From the NCBI GenBank assembly GCA_025362035.1, contig JANYIN010000204.1, positions 1 through 57,717 on the forward strand: a stretch of DNA of 57,717 bases, read 5' to 3'. This DNA is from Gemmatimonadaceae bacterium. Its GTDB lineage: Bacteria; Gemmatimonadota; Gemmatimonadetes; Gemmatimonadales; Gemmatimonadaceae. Positions 32,925 to 42,034 of this stretch are shown here, in pieces. Each line of letters starts with the position of its first letter. Positions within the stretch are counted from its first letter, which is position 1. Both the position numbers and the translations under genes were made by a program. The notes under the pieces are model-generated. The model did not search any database, was not told the origin of the DNA, and was given only the letters and a program-made list of their open reading frames with translations.

Positions 32925-34256
32925 ATGAACCGACGCGACTTTACCCGATCCATCGCTGCGGCCGCCGCGGCGTCCGCCATACCCGCCGGACGGCTTGGAG
33001 CTGGCATGCTCCGCCGCGCTACGCGCCTATCGCCGCGCGTGAACGGCCAACGACTCAACGGCTGGATGTCCGCCATCGGCGAGTTCGGCAAGAATCCACA
33101 AGGCGGCGTCACACGCGTCGCGTACACCGACGCCGATGTCGCCGCCCGCGCGTATGCCATGCAATTGATGCGAGACGCGAAGCTTTCCGTGTCGGTCGAT
33201 GCGGCCGGCAACATCTTCGGCAAACGCGCCGGGGTTGATCCGTCCGCGAAGCCCATCATCTTCGGCTCCCACGTGGACTCGGTGCCGGAAGGCGGCAACT
33301 TCGACGGAAACGTCGGCACGCTGGGGGCCATCGAGGTGGCGCGCACGCTGGGCGAGCAGAACATCGGCACGAAGCACCCGCTCTGGGTGGTATGCTGGCA
33401 GAACGAAGAGGGCGGCACGTGGGGCAGCCATCTGGTGACGTCGGATCCAACGCCTGTCGAACTGACCACGATGTCCCAAAGCGGAAAGCGCATCGCCGAC
33501 GGTGTGCGGTTCATCGGCGGCACCCCTGACAACATTGCGGCAGCTCGGCTGCGCCGCGGCGACGCGCACGGCTACCTGGAATTGCACATCGAGCAGGGCG
33601 GCACCCTCGAGCGCGAAAGACGCGACGTCGGTGTCGTCGAGGGAATCGTCGCGCTGGGCCAGTGGGACGTGACCATCGACGGCTTTGCCAACCATGCGGG
33701 AACGACGGCGATGGGCGAGCGGCACGACGCGTTGCTGTCGGCGGCGCGCTTCACCGACATGGTGAACCGCGTCGTCACCGCGGAACCGGGTGGCCAAGTG
33801 GGAACGGTGGGGCGGATCCAGGCCTTTCCCGGCGCCCGCAACGTGGTGCCGGGAAAGGCGATCTGTGCGCTCGAGCTTCGCGACCTGGAGGACAGGAAGG
33901 TGCAGCGCTTGTACGACGTCATCGTCGCCGAGTCACGAAAGATCGGCGCGATGAATGGCACCACCTTCGCGTTTCAGCACGTCATCACGCACGAGTCCGC
34001 GCGCTGCGACGAGCGGGTGCGCTCACTCATCGGCGCGTCGGCGACGTCGCTGGGCTTCTCCACCCGAAGTTTGCCAAGCGGCGCGGGACACGACGCGCAG
34101 AACATGGCGCGAGTCTGTCCCATGGGCATGATCTTCATTCCATCGGTGGGCGGCATCAGTCACTCCCCAAAGGAATACTCGCGCCCACAGGATATCACCA
34201 ACGGGGCCGACGTGCTGCTCGGCGCCGTGTTGGCGATGGACGCGGCGCAGTTCTGA
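32925..34256 (+). CDS. Tat-exported M20-family amidase (hydantoinase/carbamoylase type)
   Basis: 443 residues. The twin-arginine start MNRRDFTRSI followed by an Ala-rich stretch (AAAAAASAIPAG) marks Tat export. The M20 zinc ligands are all recognisable: GSHVDSVPEGG (His and Asp), FDGNVG (bridging Asp), QNEEGG (Glu pair), LHIEQGG (His) and the C-terminal GGISHSPKEY (His). The closest types are N-carbamoyl-L-amino-acid hydrolase, allantoate amidohydrolase and ureidoglycolate hydrolase. The start at 32925 is fixed by the Tat motif; the open frame to 32826 overlaps the esterase. Possible roles: release of amino acids from N-carbamoyl or amide compounds in the periplasm. Confidence 0.9.
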   Translation: MNRRDFTRSIAAAAAASAIPAGRLGAGMLRRATRLSPRVNGQRLNGWMSAIGEFGKNPQGGVTRVAYTDADVAARAYAMQLMRDAKLSVSVDAAGNIFGKRAGVDPSAKPIIFGSHVDSVPEGGNFDGNVGTLGAIEVARTLGEQNIGTKHPLWVVCWQNEEGGTWGSHLVTSDPTPVELTTMSQSGKRIADGVRFIGGTPDNIAAARLRRGDAHGYLELHIEQGGTLERERRDVGVVEGIVALGQWDVTIDGFANHAGTTAMGERHDALLSAARFTDMVNRVVTAEPGGQVGTVGRIQAFPGARNVVPGKAICALELRDLEDRKVQRLYDVIVAESRKIGAMNGTTFAFQHVITHESARCDERVRSLIGASATSLGFSTRSLPSGAGHDAQNMARVCPMGMIFIPSVGGISHSPKEYSRPQDITNGADVLLGAVLAMDAAQF

Positions 34257-34265
34257 GGCGTGACG

Positions 34266-35858
34266 TCAGCGCGCGGAGCTGAACAGAAGTCTCTCCGCTG
34301 CCCGTTCGGCCAGCCCGCGCGCATCCACCGCATCACCCGACGTGAGCACGATGACGATCGCGTGCTGATCGGGGAATCGCAGAATTGCATTGCGTCTACC
34401 GTCGCGCACGCCGTACTCCGCCAGACGCGTCGCGCTCCGAAGCCTGTCCGCCGTCCAGCCGAGTGCACTGTCGACGGAAACGCCGGTGCCGGCGCGATCG
34501 AAGCCCACGTGCTGGTCGAGCACCAGCGCCCAACGGTACAGCTCATCCACGTTCGACTGCATTTCTCCCGCGGCGTCGACCATGGACTTGTGCGCGCCAA
34601 TGGGGGCGAAGAGCTGGCGATCGACGAGCTGCGCATACGTCGATCCCGCGCGCCTGGCGAGCAGTTCGGCGACGAGACGCCGGTTGTCGGGTAGCTGGCT
34701 CGCCCCCGTGATCACCTGTCGAATCGTGGTCGCGTTCCCATCCGCGATCGGCTCGTCGAGGGTGAGCTTGCCTTCGTTCACGAGCAACTGTGCGGCGAGG
34801 GCTTGATACCCGTTTGCGAGATCGCCGAGTGGAAAGTTCGGAACGGTTGTCGTCGGCATGTACTTGGCCTGCGGCGCAATGCCGTAGGATTTGTCGATGA
34901 ACACCTTGCCGTTCTGTGCCACGAGCACAGTGGCGGTCGGAGCGCCCGGGCCACCGAACGCGGAGAACAGCGAGTCGACGAACGACTCCCGTACCGGCGA
35001 CTCGTCAACGGCGCGATGGAGAACGCGGCGCGCGGCCAGGTCGTATCGGTCGCCTGGTCGCAGCGTGAGGAAAGGTGCGCCGGGATCGGTGGCATCGCGC
35101 CCACCGTACACGAACGCCTTGTTGCGACCGATGATGTCGGCGGTGTCGCCACGGACGACCCACGCCGTACCTTCGTCCTCGCTGATGCCGAGTAGATCGG
35201 GCCGTTTCGGCATCAGCGAATCGGCCAGGTCGGCCAGGCGCTCGCGCGCCACGACGTGCTGGTCGATGGCGACGTTGTGCAGGAAGTCGAACCCCGCTTC
35301 GTAGCCCGGGGCCATGATGGTGCCGTTTCCTTCACGGGCCCCGCGCAGCATGTAACTGGAGAGAATCGACGCGCCCGCCGACGAACCGCCCGTGACCCCG
35401 CCGCGCGCGAGGACTTCATGGAAGGCCTTCTCGGTCTTCGTCCCCGCGTACGAGTCGACCAGGTGCCACTGGCGCCCCCCTTCGAACCACACTCCGCCGG
35501 CGGTCTTGAGCACGGCAACGAAGCTGTCGGCGTCCGCCACACTGCGGTCAATGGTATGCAGGACGACGACGTGCCTTGCGCCGGCTGCTCTGAGAAAATT
35601 CGCGCCCTTCCAGTCGGCGGGATAAGTCGGGGCGCCCCCCGCGGTCGGGACATCGATGATCACTGCATCGGGTCCGCCCGCCAACCGGATGAACGTGCCT
35701 ACGACCTCCGGTCCCAGCGCGCCGCCGCCGACCACGACCACGGCACCCCGCGGCGGCCCGACCCTGGGAATTTCCTGCGCGGCGAGCGCAGCAGCGGGAA
35801 AAACGATGGCCGCGAGCGCGATCACATGGCGCGACTGGGCGGAAGACACACGGATCAT
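34266..35858 (-). CDS. Secreted cyanophycinase-like S51 peptidase fused to a dead beta-lactamase-like domain
   Basis: 530 residues with a signal peptide (HVIALAAIVFPAAALAAQ). Residues 36-290 are a peptidase S51/cyanophycinase domain: AVVVVGGGALGPEV, then VWFEGGRQWHLVDSYAGT and GGSSAGASI, with the nucleophile Ser160; these enzymes cut beta-aspartyl or cyanophycin bonds. Residues 300-530 look like a class C beta-lactamase/esterase fold (LVNEGKLTLDEPIAD is its usual post-helix signature). Where family members carry the Ser-x-x-Lys catalytic motif (GSISK-type), this one has GDLAN (345-349), so the second domain cannot be catalytic and is probably structural or ligand binding. The ATG at 35858 is chosen by the signal peptide; the open frame to 36545 lies antisense to the M24 gene. 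Confidence 0.85.
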   Translation of the reverse strand: MIRVSSAQSRHVIALAAIVFPAAALAAQEIPRVGPPRGAVVVVGGGALGPEVVGTFIRLAGGPDAVIIDVPTAGGAPTYPADWKGANFLRAAGARHVVVLHTIDRSVADADSFVAVLKTAGGVWFEGGRQWHLVDSYAGTKTEKAFHEVLARGGVTGGSSAGASILSSYMLRGAREGNGTIMAPGYEAGFDFLHNVAIDQHVVARERLADLADSLMPKRPDLLGISEDEGTAWVVRGDTADIIGRNKAFVYGGRDATDPGAPFLTLRPGDRYDLAARRVLHRAVDESPVRESFVDSLFSAFGGPGAPTATVLVAQNGKVFIDKSYGIAPQAKYMPTTTVPNFPLGDLANGYQALAAQLLVNEGKLTLDEPIADGNATTIRQVITGASQLPDNRRLVAELLARRAGSTYAQLVDRQLFAPIGAHKSMVDAAGEMQSNVDELYRWALVLDQHVGFDRAGTGVSVDSALGWTADRLRSATRLAEYGVRDGRRNAILRFPDQHAIVIVLTSGDAVDARGLAERAAERLLFSSAR

Positions 35859-35969
35859 GGTGGCGTCGGTGAGTGGCGGATCGGAAACGGCCTGTTCGAT
35901 AATACTGAAACACGCGCACCGGGCGGGAAACGCTGGCGCCGAGCCGCACGTGGTGGCATCCTGAACGCC

Positions 35970-37460
35970 ATGCGCATACCCCACCCGTCTCGTCTCGTCC
36001 GTTTCGCCGCTGCCGGCGCGTTCGTCGCCGGAATCGCCGTATCCACGCGTTCGCTGGGCGCACAGATCCCCGCAGCGGAGTACGCCGCGCGCCGCGATTC
36101 GCTCGCGGCCCGGGTGGGCGACGGCGTCATCGTCGCGTTCGGGGGACGAACACCCGTGACCGACTTCGGGCCGTTCTATCAATTGCCGGCGTTTCACTAC
36201 CTCACCAACTTCGATGAGCCGGATGCGGCGCTCGTGATGGTCGTGCGCCGCATGCATCCCACGACCACGCTGTTCCTGACACCCGTGGACGCGCGCCGCG
36301 CCTTCTACTACGGCCGCCGGCCGGACTCGGCGGCCGTGGTGCACGGCATGGGCATGGAGGCGCGGTCGTTCTCCGGGCTCGAGAAGTTCGCGGACTCCAT
36401 CGCAAGGGCGAACACCCTGCCGTTCTACGTGCTGGCGGATTTCAGCGACGAGGATTTCGCACGGGAGGACTCGCTCACGCGCGGCGGGCAGTTCGCGAAG
36501 AGCATCGCGGAACGACACAAAGGGCTCGTCGTGCGTGATGCGCACCCACTCGTCGCAGCGCTGCGGGCAAAGAAGAGCGCCGCGGAGATCGCGCTACTGC
36601 GGAAGGCGGCCGAGGTGAGCAGTGAGGGCCATCGCGCCGCGATGTCGATTGCGGAGCCGACCAAGGAATACGAGATCCAGGCGGCGCTCGAATACGCCTT
36701 CATGCGACTGGGCGGCGCGCGGCCGTCGTACGGATCGATCGTGGGCGGCGGCATTCACGGAACGCAGCTGCACTACATGCGCGACCGCGGCGACGTGAAG
36801 CCGGGCGACATGGTCGTAATGGATGCCGCGACGGAGTACGAGGGCTACGCGGCGGACATCACGCGCTCGATTCCCGTGAGCGGGAAGTACACCGCCGAGC
36901 AGCGGGCCATCTACCAGCTCGTACTGGAGGCACAGAAGGCGGCGGAGCGGAACTCGAAGCCCGGCATGCTGGCGGCGGCCGCGTCGGATTCGTCGTTCGA
37001 CGTCCGCGCGCGCGGACTGGCCGCGCTGGGACTGGTGGAGAGCGCGGACGCAGCCATCGATCTACCGTGGAAGGCCAACTGTCAGGCGCAGCCGCGCTCG
37101 TGCCGACAGGCGATGTTCTGGATGATCCACGGCATCTCGCACGGTCTCGGGCTGGCGGTGCACGATCCGGCGCAATTCTACTCTGGCGACGGCAAGTTCA
37201 AGGAGGGAGACGCGTTCACCATCGAGCCGGGCATCTACATCAGCTCCGCGGCGCTGGACGCGTTGCCCGATACGCCGCGCAACCGCGCCTTCATCGCGAA
37301 GGTGAAGCCCGTGGTGATGCGCTACGAGAACACGGGGGTGCGCATCGAGGACGACTACGTCATCACGGAGAAGGGGCTCGAACGGATGAGCACCGCGCCG
37401 CGCGAGATCGAGGAGATCGAGGCGCTGATGGCCAGGCGGCCGGCGCGCGCGGTCCCATGA
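35970..37460 (+). CDS. pepP: Secreted M24 Xaa-Pro aminopeptidase
   Basis: 496 residues with a signal peptide (RFAAAGAFVAGIAVSTRSLG). The AMP_N-like N-terminal domain (GVIVAFGGRTPVTDFGPFYQ ... FHYLTNFDEPDAAL) precedes the pita-bread peptidase. The metal ligands are present in order: VVMDAATE (Asp), ADITRS (Asp), GISHGLGL (His), TIEPGIY (Glu) and VRIEDDYV (Glu). It should remove N-terminal residues next to proline from extracytoplasmic peptides, complementing the S9 peptidase and cyanophycinase genes nearby. An insert with three Cys (NCQAQPRSC) is present. Divergent from the S51 gene; its TGA overlaps the thioesterase ATG. Confidence 0.9.
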   Translation: MRIPHPSRLVRFAAAGAFVAGIAVSTRSLGAQIPAAEYAARRDSLAARVGDGVIVAFGGRTPVTDFGPFYQLPAFHYLTNFDEPDAALVMVVRRMHPTTTLFLTPVDARRAFYYGRRPDSAAVVHGMGMEARSFSGLEKFADSIARANTLPFYVLADFSDEDFAREDSLTRGGQFAKSIAERHKGLVVRDAHPLVAALRAKKSAAEIALLRKAAEVSSEGHRAAMSIAEPTKEYEIQAALEYAFMRLGGARPSYGSIVGGGIHGTQLHYMRDRGDVKPGDMVVMDAATEYEGYAADITRSIPVSGKYTAEQRAIYQLVLEAQKAAERNSKPGMLAAAASDSSFDVRARGLAALGLVESADAAIDLPWKANCQAQPRSCRQAMFWMIHGISHGLGLAVHDPAQFYSGDGKFKEGDAFTIEPGIYISSAALDALPDTPRNRAFIAKVKPVVMRYENTGVRIEDDYVITEKGLERMSTAPREIEEIEALMARRPARAVP

Positions 37461-37864
37461 CGCGCGAAACACACCTCAGGGAGCTCGGAGTCCGCGGAGT
37501 AGCAGGCCACCTCGGCATCGAGATTCTCGAAGTGAAGCCGGAGCGCGTCGTGGGCACGATGCCGGTCGATGAGCGAACGTGCCAGCCGTTCGGGATTCTC
37601 CACGGCGGCGCCTCGCTACTGCTTGCCGAAACGGTCGCGTCCGTCGGCGCCATAGGCCGCATCGATCTGGAGAAGTTCATGGCGGTCGGGCAGGAGATCA
37701 ACGCCAATCACCTTCGCGGCAAGTCCGAGGGTACGGTCACGGCGACGGCGGTGCCGCTGCATGTGGGGAGGACGTCGCAGGTGTGGTCGATCGAGATACG
37801 CGATGAAGAGGGGCGGATGGTGTGCGTGTCCCGCTGCACCATGGCCATCGTGGCGAAACGATAG
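37457..37864 (+). CDS. PaaI/YdiI-type hotdog thioesterase
   Basis: 135 residues, the size of a single hotdog fold. The diagnostic segment reads QPFGILHGGASLLLAETVAS; the catalytic residues of the 4HBT group are the HGG and the Glu in LAETVAS. Later come VGQEINANHL and TATAVPLHVGRTSQVW. Such enzymes hydrolyse aromatic or 1,4-dihydroxy-2-naphthoyl-CoA, so a role in menaquinone or phenylacetate metabolism is possible. The ATG overlaps the M24 stop (ATGA), so the start is firm. A decayed copy lies 1.1 kb downstream at 38947-39236. Confidence 0.88.
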   Translation: MTRETHLRELGVRGVAGHLGIEILEVKPERVVGTMPVDERTCQPFGILHGGASLLLAETVASVGAIGRIDLEKFMAVGQEINANHLRGKSEGTVTATAVPLHVGRTSQVWSIEIRDEEGRMVCVSRCTMAIVAKR

Positions 37865-37967
37865 CGCATTGGCTCTCGATTGCGTTGTTTCGGTGATGCT
37901 CATCGCACGCGCTCACCCCAGCCTGCGACGTGTCCACTTGCACACTCGGCGCCGAGGCGCCTAACGT

Positions 37968-38531
37968 ATGTCCATGCCTCAGCTCATCCAGCGATGGACC
38001 ATCGACGACGTCCACGCTCTCCCCGACGACGGCAACCGGTACGAGGTCATCGACGGAGAGCTCTTCGTGACGCCGGCCCCTGCCTGGCGTCACCAGCGCG
38101 CTGTCCTCGAGTTGGCCGTGCTGCTACGCGACTATCTGGCACGCGAGCGCGTCGGGGACCTGCTCGTCGCTCCCGCGGATGTCAGCTTCTCCGCATCGCG
38201 GCTGGTGCAGCCGGACCTGTTCGTCGTCCCTCTCGTGAACGGGCGCCGGCCGGAGAATTTCGCGGACGTTGGAAGACTGCTGTTGGCGATCGAAGTCCTG
38301 TCGCCCGGCACTGCGCGCGCTGACCGAGTCGCGAAGCGGAAGCTGTTTCGCGATGAGCAGGTGCCCGAATATTGGATCGTCGACCTGGACGCACGCACGT
38401 TCGAGCGTTCAACGCCGGGCGACTCCCGTCCCGAGGTCCTCGTCGATGAGGTGATCTGGCAGCCCGAGGGGGCGACGTCGCCAATGACCATAGACCTGGC
38501 GAATTACTTCTCCATGGCGCCGCACTCGTGA
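37968..38531 (+). CDS. Uma2-family (DUF820) putative nuclease
   Basis: 187 residues, usual length. The Uma2 pattern is complete: NRYEVIDGELFVTPAPAWRH (N-terminal Glu and His), VQPDLFVV (the PD of the PD-(D/E)xK fold), LLLAIEVLSPGTARADRVAK (E-V-x-S-P-S/G-T ... K, the E-x-K part) and VPEYWIVDL. The fold belongs to restriction-endonuclease-like proteins, although biological function is not established; many genomes carry it in multiple copies. It starts at 37968 with a second ATG two codons later. Flanked by a live and a dead thioesterase copy, it may have been inserted into a tandem duplication. Confidence 0.85.
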   Translation: MSMPQLIQRWTIDDVHALPDDGNRYEVIDGELFVTPAPAWRHQRAVLELAVLLRDYLARERVGDLLVAPADVSFSASRLVQPDLFVVPLVNGRRPENFADVGRLLLAIEVLSPGTARADRVAKRKLFRDEQVPEYWIVDLDARTFERSTPGDSRPEVLVDEVIWQPEGATSPMTIDLANYFSMAPHS

Positions 38532-38946
38532 CGCCGCGTGGCTGCTTCCTCCCTTCGCCCATCATGCACTGACCGGCAAGAAGATGGGGCGGACTGTCGG
38601 CACCGCCCCATCGGAATTCACGGCTCTCTGACTGATTCGCGAGAGACTGTCGTCGTGCTGCGGGAGGTGCGCTTGGGAGTGATGCCGCGCGAGGTGCGTG
38701 GGGGCTCTCTGCGGCCTTGTCCTCGAACGTTCCCGCCAGCACTGCGAACAGACGTGCGCGTATTGCCGAGCTTCCGTGCGGATGCAGAGGCAAAGGCGAG
38801 TCGTCCATCCAGTCGGTCCGGGCAACTGAGGCCATGCACGAGGCGCTCGAGCCGAAGTTGCGCCTCACGAAGCCCGCGGGCGAGCGCCTGTGCGAGGTCG
38901 ACGAGAGCGAGACCTCGCGGGCCTGGCGACCGGCGCGCACGGCGCC
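38532..38946. other. Intergenic stretch without a supported gene
   Basis: 415 bp between the Uma2 gene and the thioesterase pseudogene. Apart from the hairpin at 38583-38612, nothing is recognised on either strand. Frames open on both strands here but their translations are Arg/Pro/Ser-rich and match no family, typical of spurious frames in GC-rich DNA. It may include decayed 5' flank of the pseudogene. Confidence 0.4.
38583..38612. terminator. Perfect 10-bp hairpin downstream of the Uma2 gene
   Basis: GATGGGGCGG (38583-38592) and CCGCCCCATC (38603-38612) form a perfect stem with a 10-nt loop, 51 bp after the Uma2 stop codon. On the minus strand the stem is followed by TTCTTG, on the plus strand by GGAATTC. 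Likely a transcription terminator, more canonical leftward. Confidence 0.5.
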
Positions 38947-39236
38947 ATGACTCTCGAGAAACGCAAGGAGGATCTCAGGAGTTGGGCGTGCACGGAGCTA
39001 CCCGCCGTCGTGGGTTCGAGATTCTCGAGGTGACGCCGGAGCGCGTCGTGGGTACGATGCCCCTGCACGAGCGCACGTGCCAGCCGTTCGGTCTGCTGCA
39101 CGGCGGCGCCTCGCTCCTGCTCGCCGAATGCGTCGCCTTCGTCGGCGCGGTTGCACGGATCGATGCAGATTGATTCGTCGCCGTCGGTCAGGAGATCAAC
39201 GCCAGTCATCTCTGGGGAAAGAAGAGGACATTCTGA
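38947..39236 (+). pseudogene. Decayed second copy of the hotdog thioesterase
   Basis: Aligns by eye with the intact gene at 37457-37864. The ATG at 38947 is kept (ATGACTCTCGAGAAACG against ATGACGCGCGAAAC), but a 1-nt loss near 38975 (CTCAGGAG for CTCAGGGAG) shifts the frame. Homology is then strong through EILEVTPERVVGTMP, QPFGLLHGGASLLLAE and GAVARID. A TGA at 39171-39173 interrupts before VGQEINASHL, and an insertion of about 10 bp near 39217 shifts it again before a second TGA at 39234. The last third is missing. Three independent lesions show it is not functional. Confidence 0.88.
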
Positions 39237-39722
39237 GGGTGACGACCGGTTGACCGACATCGCCTCGCATCAAGGCGCCGTATTTGGGTGCACGGGTCAG
39301 CTGTTCTCGCGCCGATGTCAAATAATCGGTCAGGCAAGTCGCGCGACGACCTGCATCGGTCCGACAATCGGTCATTCATGTCGACGATGTGGCCGTCCCG
39401 GATCGAATGATCGCGCCTTCTCGTCACGGATGCGGGCGTTCACATCGGGCAAACGCGTGCACAGGTCACTTGATCGCTGGCACGGGCGGGCGAATCGCCG
39501 GTCCTTCTTCGGTCAACGGAGGGCCTGCTCGAGCCGTTGGCCGCCCACGTCGAGCACAACCGCGCACGGCGCAGCGAAGCTTTACGCACAGGCCCAGCAA
39601 ACGACGGGTCGAGCCGGCGATCGGGGCTCATCCGGCGTGTAAACGACAGCTCGAGTCGTCTCCGGCAGGCACTAGCGGGCAGTGTGGCGCGCGCGCGACG
39701 TGGCAGGAGCAAGCTGCGCTGC
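39237..39722. other. Intergenic stretch with TCGGTC repeats, no gene seen
   Basis: 486 bp between the thioesterase pseudogene and the 3' end of the TonB receptor. The first 15 bases may still belong to the pseudogene. Short motif copies occur: TGACCGA (39251-39257, reverse), TCGGTCA (39326-39332), TCGGTC (39356-39361) and TCGGTCA (39368-39374). No coding frame on either strand looks real. No terminator hairpin for the receptor gene was identified. Confidence 0.4.
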
Positions 39723-41813
39723 TCACATCCTCCAGTCGATCGACAGCCGCAACTGCCGAGGCTCCGCCGGGTGGAAGTGGACATCGTCCACGCCGTCGGA
39801 GGTCTCTCCACGAAGCCGTGACGAGTACGCGTACTGGATGTCGTCCGCCACGCCGTTCAACACGTTCAGCATGGTCACCTGAATGCGGGTGCCCGAGCGA
39901 AGCCGGTAGCCCACGTCCGCATTGACGAGATTCGACGCCACCGCTCGCAGTGAATTGTCGTCGAGCAGCGGGTACGATCCGAAGTGCCGGAGTCGAACGG
40001 ACGAGAAGATGCCCTCGCCACGCGGGCTGAAGGTCACGCCGCCCGCGATCACATTCTCAAGCGCGCCTGGAATGTGGGTGTTCCCCGCATTCACGCCGAC
40101 GAACTCGGCGTGTGCGAACGAGACGTCGGCGTCGAGCGACAGGCGCGGGTCCGGCCGATAGAAGTTCGCGAACGTCACGCCCCGACGCCGGCTCGCGGCG
40201 GCCGGTTGCGTGATGCCCGCGTCGCCGCTGAAGAGTAGTTCGCTATCGAGCCTCAGCATCCAGGACGAGAAAGTCGAGCGCAGGCCGTCGATGGGAGCGA
40301 GGCGCAAGCCGACCTCTCCTCCGCGCGAGCGCACGAGCGGATCGACCGGCGCAACACGGTCGCCGGTGGCGGGATCGACGGTGATGGTGGCGCCCCGCGC
40401 ATCGTTGCTGTGAAATCCGAAGCCGCCGCTGACGTAGATCTCCGTTGCGGAGGTCGGAGTGAACACGAGTGATGCCTTCGGGCTGACGATGCCGGCCGTA
40501 CGGCGTCCGGAGTTCGCGGAGTTGTCGCTCGACACGTCGAACGTATACCCATCCGCCCGCACACCCACAACGCTGCGCAGCTGCGGCAGCCAATGCGATT
40601 CGGCTTCGACGTACACGCCGCTGCCCGTCTCGCGCACGTCATCCAGACGAACGGTGGAAAAGCGCTGGCGTTGCTGCGTGCGATACAGTCCGAGGCCGTT
40701 GATGATGTCGGCTCTCGTCTGGAATCCGAGCTTGAGCGTATGCTCGACGCCGAGCGCGTGCACCGCTTCCGTGTGCGTGGCGTTGCCACCGAGGATCACG
40801 CGATGATCGGTCTGGGAGAACTGGTCACCACGTATGGGGTTGTCCAGGAAGTACGTGAAGTCGGAGAACAGCGTGAGATCGGAGTAGATGGCGAAGAGCT
40901 GCACGAGCTGCGTCGAGCGCTCGCCCAGATGCCGGTAGGAGCCTGAAAGGCTGAAGCGCCGCGACGCGCCGCCGTCCGTGGAATCGAGCTGGCCGAAGCG
41001 CGAGATCAGTCCGCCGTTCACGGCCCGCAACGGGATCTGGTCGTTGGAGTTCCACTGATTGTGGTAACCCATCCCAAGGAGCGAAAACTGCGACGCCATC
41101 GAGCCCCATGTGTACCGGGCGAGTCCGCTGAACTTCCGTACGCGCTCGGGAAGGTGCCACGGCCCGTCGTATTCCTTCCCTTCCAGGCCGGCCATCAAGT
41201 CGCCGCCGCCGAGCGTGGTGGAACCGCCCAAGGCGAGCCGCGCGAGGCCGTTCTGGCCATAGCCGACGTTCGCGAATGATCCATCGAGTTTGCTCTTGAG
41301 ATGGAACTCGGCACCGCCAGCGCTGCCGAAGTCGCCGACATCGGTGTGATAGACGCCAAGCTTGTAGTCGAGATAGTCGATGAACTCGGGGATCAGGAAG
41401 TTGAGATCGGTATAGCCCTGACCATGTCCATGCGTGGGCAGGTTGAGCGGCATGCCTTCAAGACGGGTCTGGAAGTCAGTGCCGTGATCGAGGTTGAAGC
41501 CGCGCACGAAATATTGGTTCGCCTTGCCTTCGCCCGAGTGCTGCGTGACGATCACGCCGGGCACCGTCTCGAGCAGCTCGCCTTCGCGCGTGATGGGGCG
41601 CAGCTGCAGATCCACCGCACCGATGCGGCCCTCCGACGCGCTGCGCGCCACGCCGATGAGATCATCTGCCCGCCCACTCACCTTCAGTGTGTCGAGCGCG
41701 TGCGCGCGAATCGTGTCACGCGCCACCGGCGGCAATGGAGTGCTCTGCGCATATAGTGCCGGACCGGAGCATAGCAGGACTAGGAATGCGGGTCCGCGGA
41801 GTAAGAAAGTCAT
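39723..41813 (-). CDS. TonB-dependent outer-membrane receptor
   Basis: 696 residues. Signal peptide (RGPAFLVLLCSGPALYAQ), then a plug domain with ELLETVPGVIVTQHSGEGKA, QYFVRGFNLDHGTDF and the conspicuous LNLPTHGHGQGYTDLNFLIP, and finally a 22-strand-type barrel ending DDVHFHPAEPRQLRLSIDWRM with a large aromatic last-strand signal. No STN or CarboxypepD-like extension. The His/Gly loop HGHGQGY in the plug is notable as a possible metal site. It is divergently transcribed from the DUF4331-TPR-HupE-DUF6702 operon with 265 bp between starts, so the two are probably co-regulated; the receptor is the likely outer-membrane entry gate for what that operon handles. Confidence 0.9.
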   Translation of the reverse strand: MTFLLRGPAFLVLLCSGPALYAQSTPLPPVARDTIRAHALDTLKVSGRADDLIGVARSASEGRIGAVDLQLRPITREGELLETVPGVIVTQHSGEGKANQYFVRGFNLDHGTDFQTRLEGMPLNLPTHGHGQGYTDLNFLIPEFIDYLDYKLGVYHTDVGDFGSAGGAEFHLKSKLDGSFANVGYGQNGLARLALGGSTTLGGGDLMAGLEGKEYDGPWHLPERVRKFSGLARYTWGSMASQFSLLGMGYHNQWNSNDQIPLRAVNGGLISRFGQLDSTDGGASRRFSLSGSYRHLGERSTQLVQLFAIYSDLTLFSDFTYFLDNPIRGDQFSQTDHRVILGGNATHTEAVHALGVEHTLKLGFQTRADIINGLGLYRTQQRQRFSTVRLDDVRETGSGVYVEAESHWLPQLRSVVGVRADGYTFDVSSDNSANSGRRTAGIVSPKASLVFTPTSATEIYVSGGFGFHSNDARGATITVDPATGDRVAPVDPLVRSRGGEVGLRLAPIDGLRSTFSSWMLRLDSELLFSGDAGITQPAAASRRRGVTFANFYRPDPRLSLDADVSFAHAEFVGVNAGNTHIPGALENVIAGGVTFSPRGEGIFSSVRLRHFGSYPLLDDNSLRAVASNLVNADVGYRLRSGTRIQVTMLNVLNGVADDIQYAYSSRLRGETSDGVDDVHFHPAEPRQLRLSIDWRM

Positions 41814-42034
41814 GGTGTGTTAGTTGCTTACCACTCGAAGGCGACCGCGATGGAGACGTGTGAACATACGCCTCCTTTGCGCTATTGGATTGCCGCGGCG
41901 CCTGGCGAAAACGCAAGAGTAGAGCCGTCTCATCTGAACACGGCGACGGAAAGTATCGATGCAATCCAGTCGCAAGTTCGTGACGTATTGGCCTCAGCGC
42001 GTCCGACAGCTTTCGACAGCGCACGAGCCGACGA

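Noticed and set aside
35859..36545. N-terminal extension of the cyanophycinase-like gene
   Set aside because: The region is antisense to the M24 peptidase; a clear signal peptide starts at 35858.
38182..38940. 252-codon minus-strand open frame over the Uma2 gene and the gap
   Set aside because: Ser/Arg/Pro-rich with no motif; overlaps a well-supported Uma2 gene.
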